Shown: one piece after another, positions 50,569 through 59,767 of the stretch
Numbering within the stretch: the first letter of the stretch is position 1
Layout of the letters: each line of letters begins with the position of its first letter
Assembly: GCA_019359435.1 (NCBI GenBank)
Contig: JAHHHI010000055.1
Location: 248,001-312,000, forward strand
Direction: 5' to 3'
DNA from: Kaiparowitsia implicata GSE-PSE-MK54-09C
Lineage (GTDB): Bacteria; Cyanobacteriota; Cyanobacteriia; Elainellales; Elainellaceae
DNA: 64,000 nucleotides
The notes under the pieces: model-generated
What the model was told of the DNA's origin: nothing
Database searches by the model: none
What the model saw: only the letters and a program-made list of their open reading frames with translations
Program-made: the position numbers and the translations under genes

Positions 50569-51405
50569 TCAACGGCTTGACGAGGAGGAGGGTGACGAGG
50601 GGGCAGACCGTCGCCAACGCTGGCTCAGGTTGTATAAAGTGTTTTGGCGTTGAAAGCTCCACAGCTTTAGCCGAAACCCAGGCACATGTTTGGCAATTAG
50701 CTCATCTAGCAGGTGATCCACGTAGTCGTATAGCTCCACGTCATAGGGGTTAAGGTCGCGGATGAGCTGCTGCGTTTCTTGTGGAATATCGCTGGCAGCG
50801 GGACGATCTAGCGTGACGTTTTGCTTAACATAGACTGGAGCCGACCAGCCCAGGATGGCCTGCATGAGGATTAGTGTGTCATCAAATCGCTCCGTGGTGC
50901 CAACGGCAACGAAATGCTGGCGCAGGTTGGCGATTGCCTGCTGCAAGTCGGCGGCGGTGGGCTGGTTCATGTCTTGCACGTTGATACCGGCGATCGCCAG
51001 AGTTTGAAAATTCTGAATTTCCTTGGCCATGCCGTCTTGCAAAAACTGATGCAGCGTCAGCCGTTGTTCTACCACTTGACGATGCTGGGGGTGGTCGGGC
51101 GATCGCGCCACATAGTAAAAATGTGAAATCGCCCGATCGACTGGATCGCGCAGCATGGTGATGTAGCGCGAGGGGCCAGGCAAATACTGGTGCAGCCCAA
51201 AACAAAAGTGGCCGCGAACAATTTTTGACTCTCGGGCTTCGTCGGCTTCGTCGAGTTGGCTAAATTCTGCTAAGCTGCGCTTGCCCCAGCCGTACTTATA
51301 AAAGTAGAAATGGCGGTCGGCATATTGACGAGTCAGAATTTTGCTGAGCGTGGTTCCCCCCGATTTGGGGATATGCAAAAACAGTAATCGGTCGGGCGTG
51401 GTCAC
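50569..51405 (-). CDS. Sulfotransferase family protein
   Basis: The 278-residue protein has a PAPS-binding 5'-phosphosulfate loop LFLHIPKSGGTTLSKIL and a 3'-phosphate motif MLRDPVDRAISHFYY, as in Golgi-type heparan-sulfate sulfotransferases and their bacterial relatives. It would transfer sulfate from PAPS to a sugar or other hydroxyl, possibly on an exopolysaccharide, many of which are sulfated in cyanobacteria. The GTG start at 51405 is two bases after the pheT stop, with AGGAG inside the end of pheT, so the two genes are translationally coupled. Acceptor unknown. Confidence 0.85.
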   Translation of the reverse strand: MTTPDRLLFLHIPKSGGTTLSKILTRQYADRHFYFYKYGWGKRSLAEFSQLDEADEARESKIVRGHFCFGLHQYLPGPSRYITMLRDPVDRAISHFYYVARSPDHPQHRQVVEQRLTLHQFLQDGMAKEIQNFQTLAIAGINVQDMNQPTAADLQQAIANLRQHFVAVGTTERFDDTLILMQAILGWSAPVYVKQNVTLDRPAASDIPQETQQLIRDLNPYDVELYDYVDHLLDELIAKHVPGFRLKLWSFQRQNTLYNLSQRWRRSAPSSPSSSSSR

Positions 51406-51407
51406 GG

Positions 51408-53867
51408 TTAACTCCTGAGGCTCACCTGGAATTTCTCTTCCAGTGCTTCACGCACCTTTTGGTGGACGGGTTCGACATCCTCGTCGGTCAAGGTGCGATC
51501 GCCCGCTCGATACACCAGTCGAAATGCCAAACTGCGTTTGCCATCGGGCACGCCCTGCCCACGGTAGTCATCAAATAGCTCAACGGAATCAAGCAGCGCC
51601 CCCGCCGACTTGCGCATAACCCGCTCAATTTCAGTGACGGAATACGTCAGGGGTGCAAAGAAAGCCAAGTCGCGATCGGTAGCAGGATACGTAGAATAGA
51701 CCTGAAAGCGAGACGTTTTGAGGTCTTCGGGCGATTGGCTGGTGAGCAGCAGCTCAACGTTGAGCGTGAAGGCGTAGACCTCATCCGGCAGTCCTTTTTC
51801 TTGCCGGAGCTGGGGATGGAGTTGACCGAAGGTTCCCAGGCGATCGCCCCGCAGCCAAAGCGACGCCGTTCGCCCTGGATGCAGCAACGGGTTGCGGCGG
51901 TCGGGCTGGTATTCTACCTCCAGCCCGAGTCGCTGAAATACGCTGTCTAGCATACCCTTGGCTTCGTACCAGGTCATAGGCTGTTCGCGTCCGCTTTGCA
52001 CCCAGCGTCCCTTATAGGGGTCTCCTCCCATAATTCCCGCGAGCTGATCTACCTCAAATAGACCCACCTCGTCACGCCAGAACACGCGCCCCAGCTCGTA
52101 AGCATTGAGCGAACCATTGCCCTGCTCTAGATTGTATTGAAAGGCCTGAATCAGGTCGGGCAGTAAGTCTGTCCGCAACGCGGAGTATTCTGCAAATAGT
52201 GGATTGGCCAGTGTGACCTGCTCATCTCCCGTGGGCTTGCCGACCGAATAATGCACCACTTCGGTTAAGCCCACAGCGCGCAGGGCCGCATGCACCTGCC
52301 GGGTCACCTCTTGATCAGGGGGCAAAAAGCCGGGTTCGCTTTCCTTCGGCAACGTGTCGATGAATTTGTTATACCCGTAGAGCCGTGCGACCTCTTCAAT
52401 CAGGTCAATTTCCCGCTCCAAATCTCGCAGACGGTACGGGGGCACCGATACAGTCCAGACATCGCCTTCAGGCGTAGTGAGAGAGAGCGTGCAGCCCAGT
52501 GCTGTTAGGGTTCGCTCCACATCATCTGCTGTCAATTCGCCAATCGCTGTGTCGTCATCAGAATCATTCAGCTCCACCAAACCTAGGATCGTGTTGACCC
52601 GCGATAGCCGCAGTTGAATAGTGCGCTCAGTCAGGGTTTGGCGAGTTTCGGCGATCGCCTGACTGGTTACAGTCCCGCTTGCCAGTTCCGTAATCAGCTG
52701 AATGGCGCGGCGATTAGCCAAGGCCAACTCGGCTGGGTTCACACCCCGCTCATAGCGCGCCGAGGCTTCTGTACGCAGCCCTTGCGATCGCGCCGAGCGT
52801 CGAATCGCAACCGAGTCAAACAGCGCCGCTTCTAACAGCAAGTTGGTCGTGCCATCGTGCACTTCACTCGCTTTACCCCCCATCACCCCGGCTAGCGCCA
52901 CGGGTTTGTCGTTAGCAGTGATCAGTAACGTTTGCTCTGTCAGGGTGCGCTGCTGACTATCTAACGTGATCAAAGTTTCTTTGGCGCTCGCAAACCGCAC
53001 CCCCACCGTCAGGTCTGGGCTATCAGCCGGCAGCTGCGCCACTTGGTGCAGGCGATCGCGATCAAATGCGTGCAGCGGTTGTCCCCACTCCAGCAGCACG
53101 TAGTTCGTCACATCCACCACGGTATTAATAGAGCGCGTTCCCGCGGCCTGTAATCGTCGTTGCAACCACTCGGGCGATCGCCCTACTGTCACCTGCTCAA
53201 TCACAGTTCCAATATAGAGAGGGCAGGCCGCCGCAGCAGACACCTGAAGCGCTAATCCCTCAGCTTGAGTTGCGGTCACCTCTGGGATTTCGGGCAGTGT
53301 TAGGGGCGATCCGGTAATAGCCGCCACCTCGCGTGCAATGCCTACCATGCTCAGCGCATCAGCCCGGTTTGCCGTAGAGGTTAAATCTAAAATGACATCA
53401 TCTAGACCCAATAAGGGGCGCACATCGCTACCCACCGCCAACGACGCGTGTGGAAAAATATGAATTCCGTCTGATTCCTTTGCTAGTCCCAACTCAGCCA
53501 AGGAGCAGATCATTCCTTCCGAAGGCACATCGCGCAGTTTGCGAGGGCGAATTTTCAAATCCACCGTCGGCAAGTATGTTCCTACTGTCGCCACAGGAAC
53601 ATAAATATCGGCACGCACATTGGCAGCTCCGCACACAATAGTCGAGGGCTGCTCTGCCCCAATATCGACGGTGCACACACTCAACTTGTCAGCATTAGGA
53701 TGAGGCTGCCGATCAAGCACCCGCCCCACCACCACGCCATCGGCCCAGGTTCGTCGGTCTTCAATATCTTCTACCTCAAACCCTGCCATAGTGAGGGCTT
53801 CGGCTAGCCCCTCCGCAGGCATTGAACAATCCACAAGTTCTCGCAACCAGTTCAGAGAAATTCGCAT
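51408..53867 (-). CDS. pheT: Phenylalanine-tRNA ligase beta subunit
   Basis: The 819-residue subunit pairs with PheS to charge tRNA-Phe. It starts [17 protein letters not shown]. Domains in order: an EMAP-II-like tRNA-binding domain (about 40-150, [13 protein letters not shown]), the B3/B4 editing domain (about 200-390, [22 protein letters not shown]), the B5 domain (about 400-500), the catalytic-like core ([12 protein letters not shown] onward), and the C-terminal FDX-ACB anticodon-binding domain ([20 protein letters not shown]). Length is normal. pheS is not adjacent, as usual in cyanobacteria. Confidence 0.97.
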   Translation of the reverse strand: MRISLNWLRELVDCSMPAEGLAEALTMAGFEVEDIEDRRTWADGVVVGRVLDRQPHPNADKLSVCTVDIGAEQPSTIVCGAANVRADIYVPVATVGTYLPTVDLKIRPRKLRDVPSEGMICSLAELGLAKESDGIHIFPHASLAVGSDVRPLLGLDDVILDLTSTANRADALSMVGIAREVAAITGSPLTLPEIPEVTATQAEGLALQVSAAAACPLYIGTVIEQVTVGRSPEWLQRRLQAAGTRSINTVVDVTNYVLLEWGQPLHAFDRDRLHQVAQLPADSPDLTVGVRFASAKETLITLDSQQRTLTEQTLLITANDKPVALAGVMGGKASEVHDGTTNLLLEAALFDSVAIRRSARSQGLRTEASARYERGVNPAELALANRRAIQLITELASGTVTSQAIAETRQTLTERTIQLRLSRVNTILGLVELNDSDDDTAIGELTADDVERTLTALGCTLSLTTPEGDVWTVSVPPYRLRDLEREIDLIEEVARLYGYNKFIDTLPKESEPGFLPPDQEVTRQVHAALRAVGLTEVVHYSVGKPTGDEQVTLANPLFAEYSALRTDLLPDLIQAFQYNLEQGNGSLNAYELGRVFWRDEVGLFEVDQLAGIMGGDPYKGRWVQSGREQPMTWYEAKGMLDSVFQRLGLEVEYQPDRRNPLLHPGRTASLWLRGDRLGTFGQLHPQLRQEKGLPDEVYAFTLNVELLLTSQSPEDLKTSRFQVYSTYPATDRDLAFFAPLTYSVTEIERVMRKSAGALLDSVELFDDYRGQGVPDGKRSLAFRLVYRAGDRTLTDEDVEPVHQKVREALEEKFQVSLRS

Positions 53868-54148
53868 TGCTGCTCTAGCGTAGATGGTGATGGGTGGTAA
53901 GCGTCATCGCGGTAAAAGCGACCCGATGGGTACAGCCAAACCCGTTGGATAGAACCTCTGCGCTGCATGAGGCTTGTCTTACCCACAGTTTGACCGATTC
54001 TTGAATCAAGGCTTGCATTGCCCTAGGTTAAAGGTCTATGACGAGACCAAGAATAGCCTTGCCTATTCTATCGCTCAGATGTGACTAGAAAACCATTCGG
54101 GTCAACCATTGGAAAGGCTCCCATAGCTGTGATGCCCCTCCACAGCCC

Positions 54149-54224
54149 CTAGCCTGGTTTTTGGGTCGGGCGTGGCAACGCTCATAGCATAAGGCGTTTG
54201 GTTGGAATTGATGACACGCCCTAG
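54149..54224 (+). repeat. CTAG-ended 76-bp dispersed element, copy 2
   Basis: Begins CTAGCCTG, contains GGTCGGGCGTGGCAACGC (54174-54191), and ends GATGACACGCCCTAG. Same ends and inner blocks as copy 1 at 34730. Confidence 0.65.
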
Positions 54225-54497
54225 AGCAGGATTGTTTTTGTGATGGTCGACGCTCCGTGAGATTCCCCTCAAGCAACTGCGGTACGTTCCTAGATAGGAA
54301 AAGATTAAGAGATCGGGTATAAACCATGGGGAACACTAACAGAATCCACATGAGGTTTGGTTCAGGCGGGTAGAGCGCTAGCCATACCAGTTCTCCAATC
54401 CTCTAAGTTGGATAGGGCTACATTTCTTTGATGTGCCCTCTTAGAAGATGCACAGAAAAGGTTTGAGGTTGCTGCTCAAAACGGTAGCATTAGCCCA

Positions 54498-54542
54498 TTA
54501 CGTTCATGCAACCTTTGCTCTATCAAGGTTCCATGAACGTAA
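54498..54542. repeat. Hairpin with 18-base arms
   Basis: TTACGTTCATGCAACCTT (54498-54515), a nine-base loop, and AAGGTTCCATGAACGTAA (54525-54542), with one mismatch. No T run follows. Confidence 0.8.
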
Positions 54543-54660
54543 ACAGGTTCTACTGTGATGGGACGATAGTTGTTGCTATAACTGGTATCACAGTGACCCT
54601 AAGTTCAAGGCTGACCTAGTTGCATAGAGTCGAAAGGCATCTCTGCCACTGGTTAGCTTG

Positions 54661-54702
54661 AGGCAGGAACTCAGAGACAGGAACTCAGAGGCAGGAACTC
54701 AT
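54661..54702. repeat. Three 14-bp tandem units
   Basis: GAGGCAGGAACTCA, GAGACAGGAACTCA, GAGGCAGGAACTCA in direct succession. Related irregular units occur near 47450. Confidence 0.85.
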
Positions 54703-55188
54703 TTGCTGCAAGGCCAGGGGTATATGTGTGTGAAATTTGCTGCTTAGCCCTTCATGAGGCGGTATTAGCCCTACAACCAACCTGAGAAATAATTGTTCAA
54801 GCAATATTTTCGGGTTTGCCGGATGACGCTAGAACAAAGAACTATGGGCACTGCCTGCCTTTATATTTGTTTTTCGACTCTATTTGGTGGCGTTTGTTGG
54901 TGCGGCGACTATCAATGATGGGGCAATGATGGGGGACACCCTGTGTCTTTTTGGGAGCAAACCCAGTAGGATCAGATGCACTTAGAAGTCCTGGATACAC
55001 CCCAGTCCCGTGCTTTTATGGCCATTTACGTAGCCTTTAGGTCAATCTCGCGCCATCTTTAGCAACTCTTTAAGAGATTTCCCGCAAGAACAGCGCTTCA
55101 TCTTCAAGTGGTTAGAACGATAATGGGGGTATAGGGTGTTGAATATGTTCTCAGCACGTCCGGCGGTCCACTTAGCGAGTGAAGCCGA

Positions 55189-56814
55189 ATGAGTTATTGC
55201 TTGAATCCTGATTGTTCCCAGCCCGAAAACCTGATAGAAACTGAAAACTGTCAGAGTTGTGGTGCGTCGTTGCTATTGCGCGATCGCTACCGAGTGCTGC
55301 AACAGCTAGGGCATGGTGGCTTTGGGGCAACGTTTCTTGCCAAAGATGAGCAACTACCGGGTTGCCCTCCTTGTGTCATCAAGCAGCTTCGGCCAGTTGC
55401 GACCTCGCCTCACGTCTTGCAAATGGCGCGTGAGCTATTTAAACGGGAAGCAAAAACCCTAGGTAAAATTGGTAACCATCCTCAGGTTCCGCGACTGCTG
55501 GACTATTTTGAAGACAGCAAAGAATTTTATTTGGTTCAAGAATATATCAGCGGCTTTACGTTGCAGCAAGAAGTAAAGCAAAGCGGCCCTTTTTCTGAGG
55601 CTGGGGTGAAGCAATTTTTGAGTGAAGTATTGCCTATGCTGCAATATATTCATTCAAGCCAAGTGATTCATCGCGATATCAAGCCTGCAAACTTGATCCG
55701 GCGGTCGCAAGATAAAAAGCTGGTGCTGATTGATTTTGGCGCGGTTAAAGATCAGGTGAATCCGGCGCGGGCGGGTGCGTCTGACCAAACTGCGCTGACA
55801 GCCTATGCCATTGGCACACCTGGCTATGCGCCGCCAGAGCAGATGGCAATGCGTCCGGTCTATGCCAGCGATGTCTATGCTCTAGGTGTTACCAGTATCT
55901 ATTTGCTGACAGGCAAATCGCCGAAAGACTTAGACTATGATCCCACGACTGGGGAAATGCTATGGCAGCAGCATATTCATATTAGTGAGCATTTTGCTGG
56001 CGTCTTAAAGAAGATGCTGGATGTGTCGGTGCGGCACCGGTTTCAGACGGCGGGTGAGGTCTTACGTGCACTGGATCTAGAGCCCTACCTCGACAGCTTG
56101 GCGCAGAGCATGATGCGCCCTACCAAGTCAGCGCCAGCCCCCGTGGCAGACTATGCCATGCCTACGGGTGACTTGAGCGGCAATCTGTTTCCGTCATCGC
56201 CAACTGCGCGGATGGCGGCTGCGATTCGCGCTCGGCAGGCTAAAGCTGGAATGGATTCCAACAGTATGACGGCAGGCTCTACGCGAGGGTATGGCAGCCG
56301 ACGCTCAACCACAACGGTGATCAGCAGTGGCGATCGCACGCAAGGGTCTAGCGGCACGCCTAGCGGGCCACCTAGCGTAATCCCCAAGCTCAACGCCGAT
56401 GAGCTGGAATCTGCCTATGCTAAGGGCAAGCGTGACTTTACCTTCCATGACTTGAGCCGGGTTCAGCTGCCTAAGGCAACGTTGAGCAATGCCAACTTTC
56501 ACCAGTCGAAGCTGCACCATGTCAATCTACAGGGCGCAAATCTGTTCAACGCCGACTTTGGGCGGGCTAGCCTGAGCCATGCGGTGCTCAAAAACGCCAA
56601 TCTAGCCCGCACCTATATGAGCCATGCCGATTTGCAAGGGGCAGATCTGCGGGGTGCAGACCTCAGCTATGCCTATTTGAGCAATGCTAACCTGCGGGGT
56701 GCTAATCTCTGCGGCGCTGATTTGACAGGGGCAAAAGTGAATGATGATCAGCTAGGTCAGGCGAAGACCAACTGGGCGACGGTTCACCCCAACGGCAAGC
56801 GTGGCTTGTGGTAG
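55189..56814 (+). CDS. SpkB-like serine/threonine kinase with pentapeptide repeats
   Basis: The 541-residue protein has an N-terminal zinc-ribbon-like C4 motif (C4, C9, C21, C24), then a Hanks-type kinase domain (about 34-300): glycine loop LGHGGFGATF, Lys65, HRDIKPAN (161-168), DFG (182-184) and GTPGYAPPEQ. A Ser/Thr/Pro-rich linker (about 300-400) leads to at least eight pentapeptide repeats (about 430-525: LQGANLFNADF, LQGADLRGADL, LRGANLCGADL), which form a right-handed quadrilateral helix. This architecture is that of cyanobacterial SpkB, linked to motility and oxidative-stress signalling. It is followed 24 bp later by a DUF3493 gene. Confidence 0.92.
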   Translation: MSYCLNPDCSQPENLIETENCQSCGASLLLRDRYRVLQQLGHGGFGATFLAKDEQLPGCPPCVIKQLRPVATSPHVLQMARELFKREAKTLGKIGNHPQVPRLLDYFEDSKEFYLVQEYISGFTLQQEVKQSGPFSEAGVKQFLSEVLPMLQYIHSSQVIHRDIKPANLIRRSQDKKLVLIDFGAVKDQVNPARAGASDQTALTAYAIGTPGYAPPEQMAMRPVYASDVYALGVTSIYLLTGKSPKDLDYDPTTGEMLWQQHIHISEHFAGVLKKMLDVSVRHRFQTAGEVLRALDLEPYLDSLAQSMMRPTKSAPAPVADYAMPTGDLSGNLFPSSPTARMAAAIRARQAKAGMDSNSMTAGSTRGYGSRRSTTTVISSGDRTQGSSGTPSGPPSVIPKLNADELESAYAKGKRDFTFHDLSRVQLPKATLSNANFHQSKLHHVNLQGANLFNADFGRASLSHAVLKNANLARTYMSHADLQGADLRGADLSYAYLSNANLRGANLCGADLTGAKVNDDQLGQAKTNWATVHPNGKRGLW

Positions 56815-56838
56815 CGCGGTGTGTGGTAGGGTGTTGGC

Positions 56839-57138
56839 ATGACTGAGCCAGCGCCTAAATCCAAACCCCGCCAAGGTCGTGCTTCTAAGCTTGAGCCTGA
56901 AAAATATGCCCGCTTGATGGCAGAAGCCAAAGCGCCGTACCGAGGGCTGCGAATTTTTATCTACATTGTCTTTGGTTCGTCTGGCTTTATCGGCGGTGTG
57001 GTGTTTCTAGCCCAGGTGCTCGCCGGACGGGATGTGGCTCAAGCGCTGCCTAACTTGGCGCTTCAGGCTGGTGTTGTTGCGCTGATGATTGGGCTGTATC
57101 GACTCGAAAAGAAGGTTGAAAAGCGCGATCGCCCTTAG
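56839..57138 (+). CDS. DUF3493 / LPA1-Rep27-type small membrane protein
   Basis: The 99-residue protein has a basic N-terminus (PKSKPRQGRASKLEPEKYARL), the motif AEAKAPYRGLRIFIYIVFG and two membrane helices (IFIYIVFGSSGFIGGVVFLAQVL, split over about 44-66, and LALQAGVVALMIGLYRLE). This is the DUF3493 domain found in low-PSII-accumulation 1/Rep27, which aids photosystem II assembly or repair in plants and algae. A thylakoid location is inferred. It probably shares a transcript with the upstream kinase gene. Confidence 0.85.
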   Translation: MTEPAPKSKPRQGRASKLEPEKYARLMAEAKAPYRGLRIFIYIVFGSSGFIGGVVFLAQVLAGRDVAQALPNLALQAGVVALMIGLYRLEKKVEKRDRP

Positions 57139-57220
57139 GCAACTCACCCACTAGGCTCAACGAGCAACCGTATCGGACACGGTTGGCTCTCAATTGGTTG
57201 GTTCTCAACTCGCTGGATAA

Positions 57221-57268
57221 AACCTGAGTTCGGGATAAGCTCAAACCCTCTTAACCCGAACTGACGTT
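57221..57268 (-). repeat. 48-bp palindromic element, copy D
   Basis: AACCTGAGTTCGGGATAAG at the left and CTTAACCCGAACTGACGTT at the right, joined by CTCAAACCCT. It is the reverse complement of the copy B ends with no internal expansion, and best shows the basic unit. Confidence 0.9.
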
Positions 57269-57409
57269 GCTTAGGATCTGTTTCGGAGCGAACGTTTCCT
57301 CCTGAAGCGAGCAACCGTAAAGTACGCCAATGCCCCTGCAAAAAGATCTGCGGATTGATGCGGAACCTTCTTTGCCAGACCTTTTTGTCGGTGATGATGT
57401 GGGACTTTC

Positions 57410-59767
57410 TTATACGGATAGTGCTTGCAGGGCTTCTAAAGAAATGTGGGCAAAGTATCGTTGTTGAAACTGCTCTTCTTGAATGGCTTGGAGGAACTGC
57501 TGAACGGCGTCTGATGCGGTAGGGCTTGGCTCTGAGGCGGGGTTGGGTAGAGTGAGAGTAATCTTAGAGCCCATTATCTGGCAGTGAAACCCCAATTGCT
57601 CTAGGCTATGAAGCCCCAACCGCAAGGTGCGATCGCCCACGTGGAGCAGGTCACAGAGTTGTTCTCGATTGACGGATTGGCCGGTGCGGCTGAGGTATTT
57701 TGCTAGTCCTATGAATCGCTGCCAGATGTGAACGGGGGGTTCCAAAACGGGTGGAGGATAGGCGATCGCCAGAGATTTTGCCTCGGCCTGTGCTTGGTGA
57801 AGCCAGTGACGCAGCTCATCCCAACTGCGAGGACAGTGGTTGAGGGTGAGGACGTCTGCTGGCTCGGTTGCAGACGCGGGAGGGGAGCTAGTGCGCCAAT
57901 CTAGCAACCCGCTCGCTTCGGGTGTGGAGAGTTGGAGGGCCTGGGCCGGACGCACCGCCAGCAGTCGAATTTCGTAGTGGGGCTGTTGATTGCGAGCTGG
58001 GTTGCTGTAGCTGTTGAAGTCAAGTTCGGCGATCGCATCACAGCGCCCGGTCGGCAGTTCGTCTTTATAGTGCCCCCACCAAACGCCAGAAAAGCTAGCA
58101 CCCGTGTCATCCCGCACAACAAACTCAGTTTTAATGTAGCGAACCTTGTGGTTCCGTAAGTCCTTAATGTTGGCATTCCAAGGGCTCTCAAACCAGCAGT
58201 TTTGCAGCAGCAGCCGTGGGGTGGGGTTGCCCATGCCGCAGGGCTCTAGCAGTTTGAGTTCATCAAACAGGGGCTTGCCCAGGTCAGCGATGGTGACGGT
58301 GAGATCGGCGGCAGGAGAAGCGCTCTGCTCGACGGCGTGCTGCTGTCGCAGTTGGCGGTTGATCGCGGCGGTGAACAAGTCCAGATTCTCAACCGGCAGG
58401 CTCAGCCCGGCAGCAAAGGGGTGGCCCCCAAACCGATGGAGCAGGTGCGCGTGAGCGGCCACGAGTTGATAGAGGTCAATGCCCTGGGGCGATCGCGCCG
58501 ATCCTCTCGCAAAACGGTGGCACACCTCACCAGACTGTGTCGCAGGAGTATCCGCATCCACGGCTGGATCTACCGCTAGCAGAATCGTGGGACGGCCATA
58601 CTCTTGGGCGATCTGCCCTGCTACCAAACCCAAAACGCCAGGCTCCCACTGTTCATCCGCGAGCACAATGACGCGAGTGGTGGACATATCCAGGTTGGCT
58701 AAGCGAGTCGCAACCTGCTGGGCCACATCCCGCTGGAGGGCTTTGCGGCGGGTATTGGCGAGTTCGGTTTCTTCGGCAAGCTGGGCGCAACGCGCGGCAT
58801 CTTGGCTGGTCAGCAATTCTACCCCAAAATGGGCGTCGCCGTGGATGCGGCTGATGGCATTGATGCGGGGGCCAATGCCGAAGGAAATGTCGGTGGGGCG
58901 ATCGCCATTGCGACGACAGAGTTCCAACAGCTTTGCCACACCGGGCCGCGGCGGGGGATGCCGCAAGTTCTTCTGTAGCTGAGTGATGCCTTGCTGCGCC
59001 AAATAGCGGCAGTCGCCTCGCAGTTCTACTAAGTCGGCGACTAGCCCAATGGCCACCAGATCTAGCAGTCGCTCTAGCGGCTGGGTCGGTACGTCTGGCA
59101 GCGCTGCATACAAGGCCTCTACCAGTTTATAGGCTACAGCCACGCCCGACAGCGTTGCCAGGGGATGATGGGCAGGCAGAGCGCGAGGATTAATGATAGC
59201 GGTCACAGGGGGGCGATCGCTCGGGAGCGTGTGGTGATCCGTCACGATTACATCGAGCCCGAGCGATTGCGCATAGGCGAGCTCTGTTAGATTGGTGCTG
59301 CCCGTGTCGCAGGTCACGACAACGCGGTAGCCCGCTTCGTGAAGTGCCGCCAGCCCTGCACAATGCAGGCCGTGGGACTCCGTCAGTCGATTGGGAATCA
59401 CATAGGTGAGCCGGGTATCTTGCGGGAAAAACTGCCCCAGTCCATCCCAGAGAACCGCTGTGGCCGTTAGCCCATCTGCGTCAAAGTCGCCCCAAATGGC
59501 GATCGCTTCTCCCTGCTGCCATGCTGTGCGCAGCCGCGCCACCGCCTGCGTCATTTCCTCACCGAACGCAAGGGGGCTGGTAGGCATATACTGTGCTGGA
59601 TCGAGGAATGGGGCCAGAGCGTCTGTCTGGCGCACACCCCGCTGCCATAGCAGTTGCGCGGCCCACTGCCCAGATGACTCAGGGACATAGGCCTGCACCG
59701 CTGCCACAAACGACTCCGGGATCGCGGGCAAGGGTGGCTCCTGCCAGTGGAGTGCAGCATTGCTCAC
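57410..59767 (-). CDS. recJ: Single-stranded-DNA-specific exonuclease
   Basis: RecJ degrades single-stranded DNA 5' to 3' in recombination and mismatch repair. The 785-residue protein carries the DHH-superfamily motifs WGDFDADGLTAT, VTDHHTLP (catalytic DHH) and SGVAVAYKLVEAL, and a DHHA1 domain with RFGGHPFAAGLSL and GMGNPTPRLLLQNC. The C-terminal about 190 residues form an extra region seen in cyanobacterial RecJ. Its ATG overlaps the stop of the upstream histidine kinase gene by four bases, so it is likely translationally coupled to it. Confidence 0.95.
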   Translation of the reverse strand: MSNAALHWQEPPLPAIPESFVAAVQAYVPESSGQWAAQLLWQRGVRQTDALAPFLDPAQYMPTSPLAFGEEMTQAVARLRTAWQQGEAIAIWGDFDADGLTATAVLWDGLGQFFPQDTRLTYVIPNRLTESHGLHCAGLAALHEAGYRVVVTCDTGSTNLTELAYAQSLGLDVIVTDHHTLPSDRPPVTAIINPRALPAHHPLATLSGVAVAYKLVEALYAALPDVPTQPLERLLDLVAIGLVADLVELRGDCRYLAQQGITQLQKNLRHPPPRPGVAKLLELCRRNGDRPTDISFGIGPRINAISRIHGDAHFGVELLTSQDAARCAQLAEETELANTRRKALQRDVAQQVATRLANLDMSTTRVIVLADEQWEPGVLGLVAGQIAQEYGRPTILLAVDPAVDADTPATQSGEVCHRFARGSARSPQGIDLYQLVAAHAHLLHRFGGHPFAAGLSLPVENLDLFTAAINRQLRQQHAVEQSASPAADLTVTIADLGKPLFDELKLLEPCGMGNPTPRLLLQNCWFESPWNANIKDLRNHKVRYIKTEFVVRDDTGASFSGVWWGHYKDELPTGRCDAIAELDFNSYSNPARNQQPHYEIRLLAVRPAQALQLSTPEASGLLDWRTSSPPASATEPADVLTLNHCPRSWDELRHWLHQAQAEAKSLAIAYPPPVLEPPVHIWQRFIGLAKYLSRTGQSVNREQLCDLLHVGDRTLRLGLHSLEQLGFHCQIMGSKITLTLPNPASEPSPTASDAVQQFLQAIQEEQFQQRYFAHISLEALQALSV

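Larger units (their letters stand above)
53868..55188. other. 1.3-kb gene-free stretch
   Basis: Between divergent pheT and the kinase gene. No credible protein gene, tRNA, tmRNA or RNase P RNA core was seen. It contains the second CTAG-ended element (54149-54224), an 18-bp-arm hairpin (54498-54542) and a 14-bp triplicate (54661-54702). It must hold both promoters. A small RNA here cannot be excluded. Confidence 0.55.

Noticed and set aside
54085-54351. An 88-codon minus-strand frame in the gap upstream of the kinase
   Set aside because: It runs through the CTAG-ended repeat, is Cys/Arg-rich and has no similarity to any family I know.
54661-54702. Short CRISPR-like array
   Set aside because: The three 14-bp units abut directly without spacers, so it is a simple tandem repeat.
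53868-55188. RNase P RNA, tmRNA or other housekeeping RNA in the long gap
   Set aside because: No characteristic conserved cores or tRNA-like ends were seen.
57330-57467. A 45-codon frame starting MPLQKDLRIDAEPSLPDLFVG
   Set aside because: The first 30 residues look protein-like, but it overlaps the end of recJ convergently and has no ribosome site; too weak to annotate.
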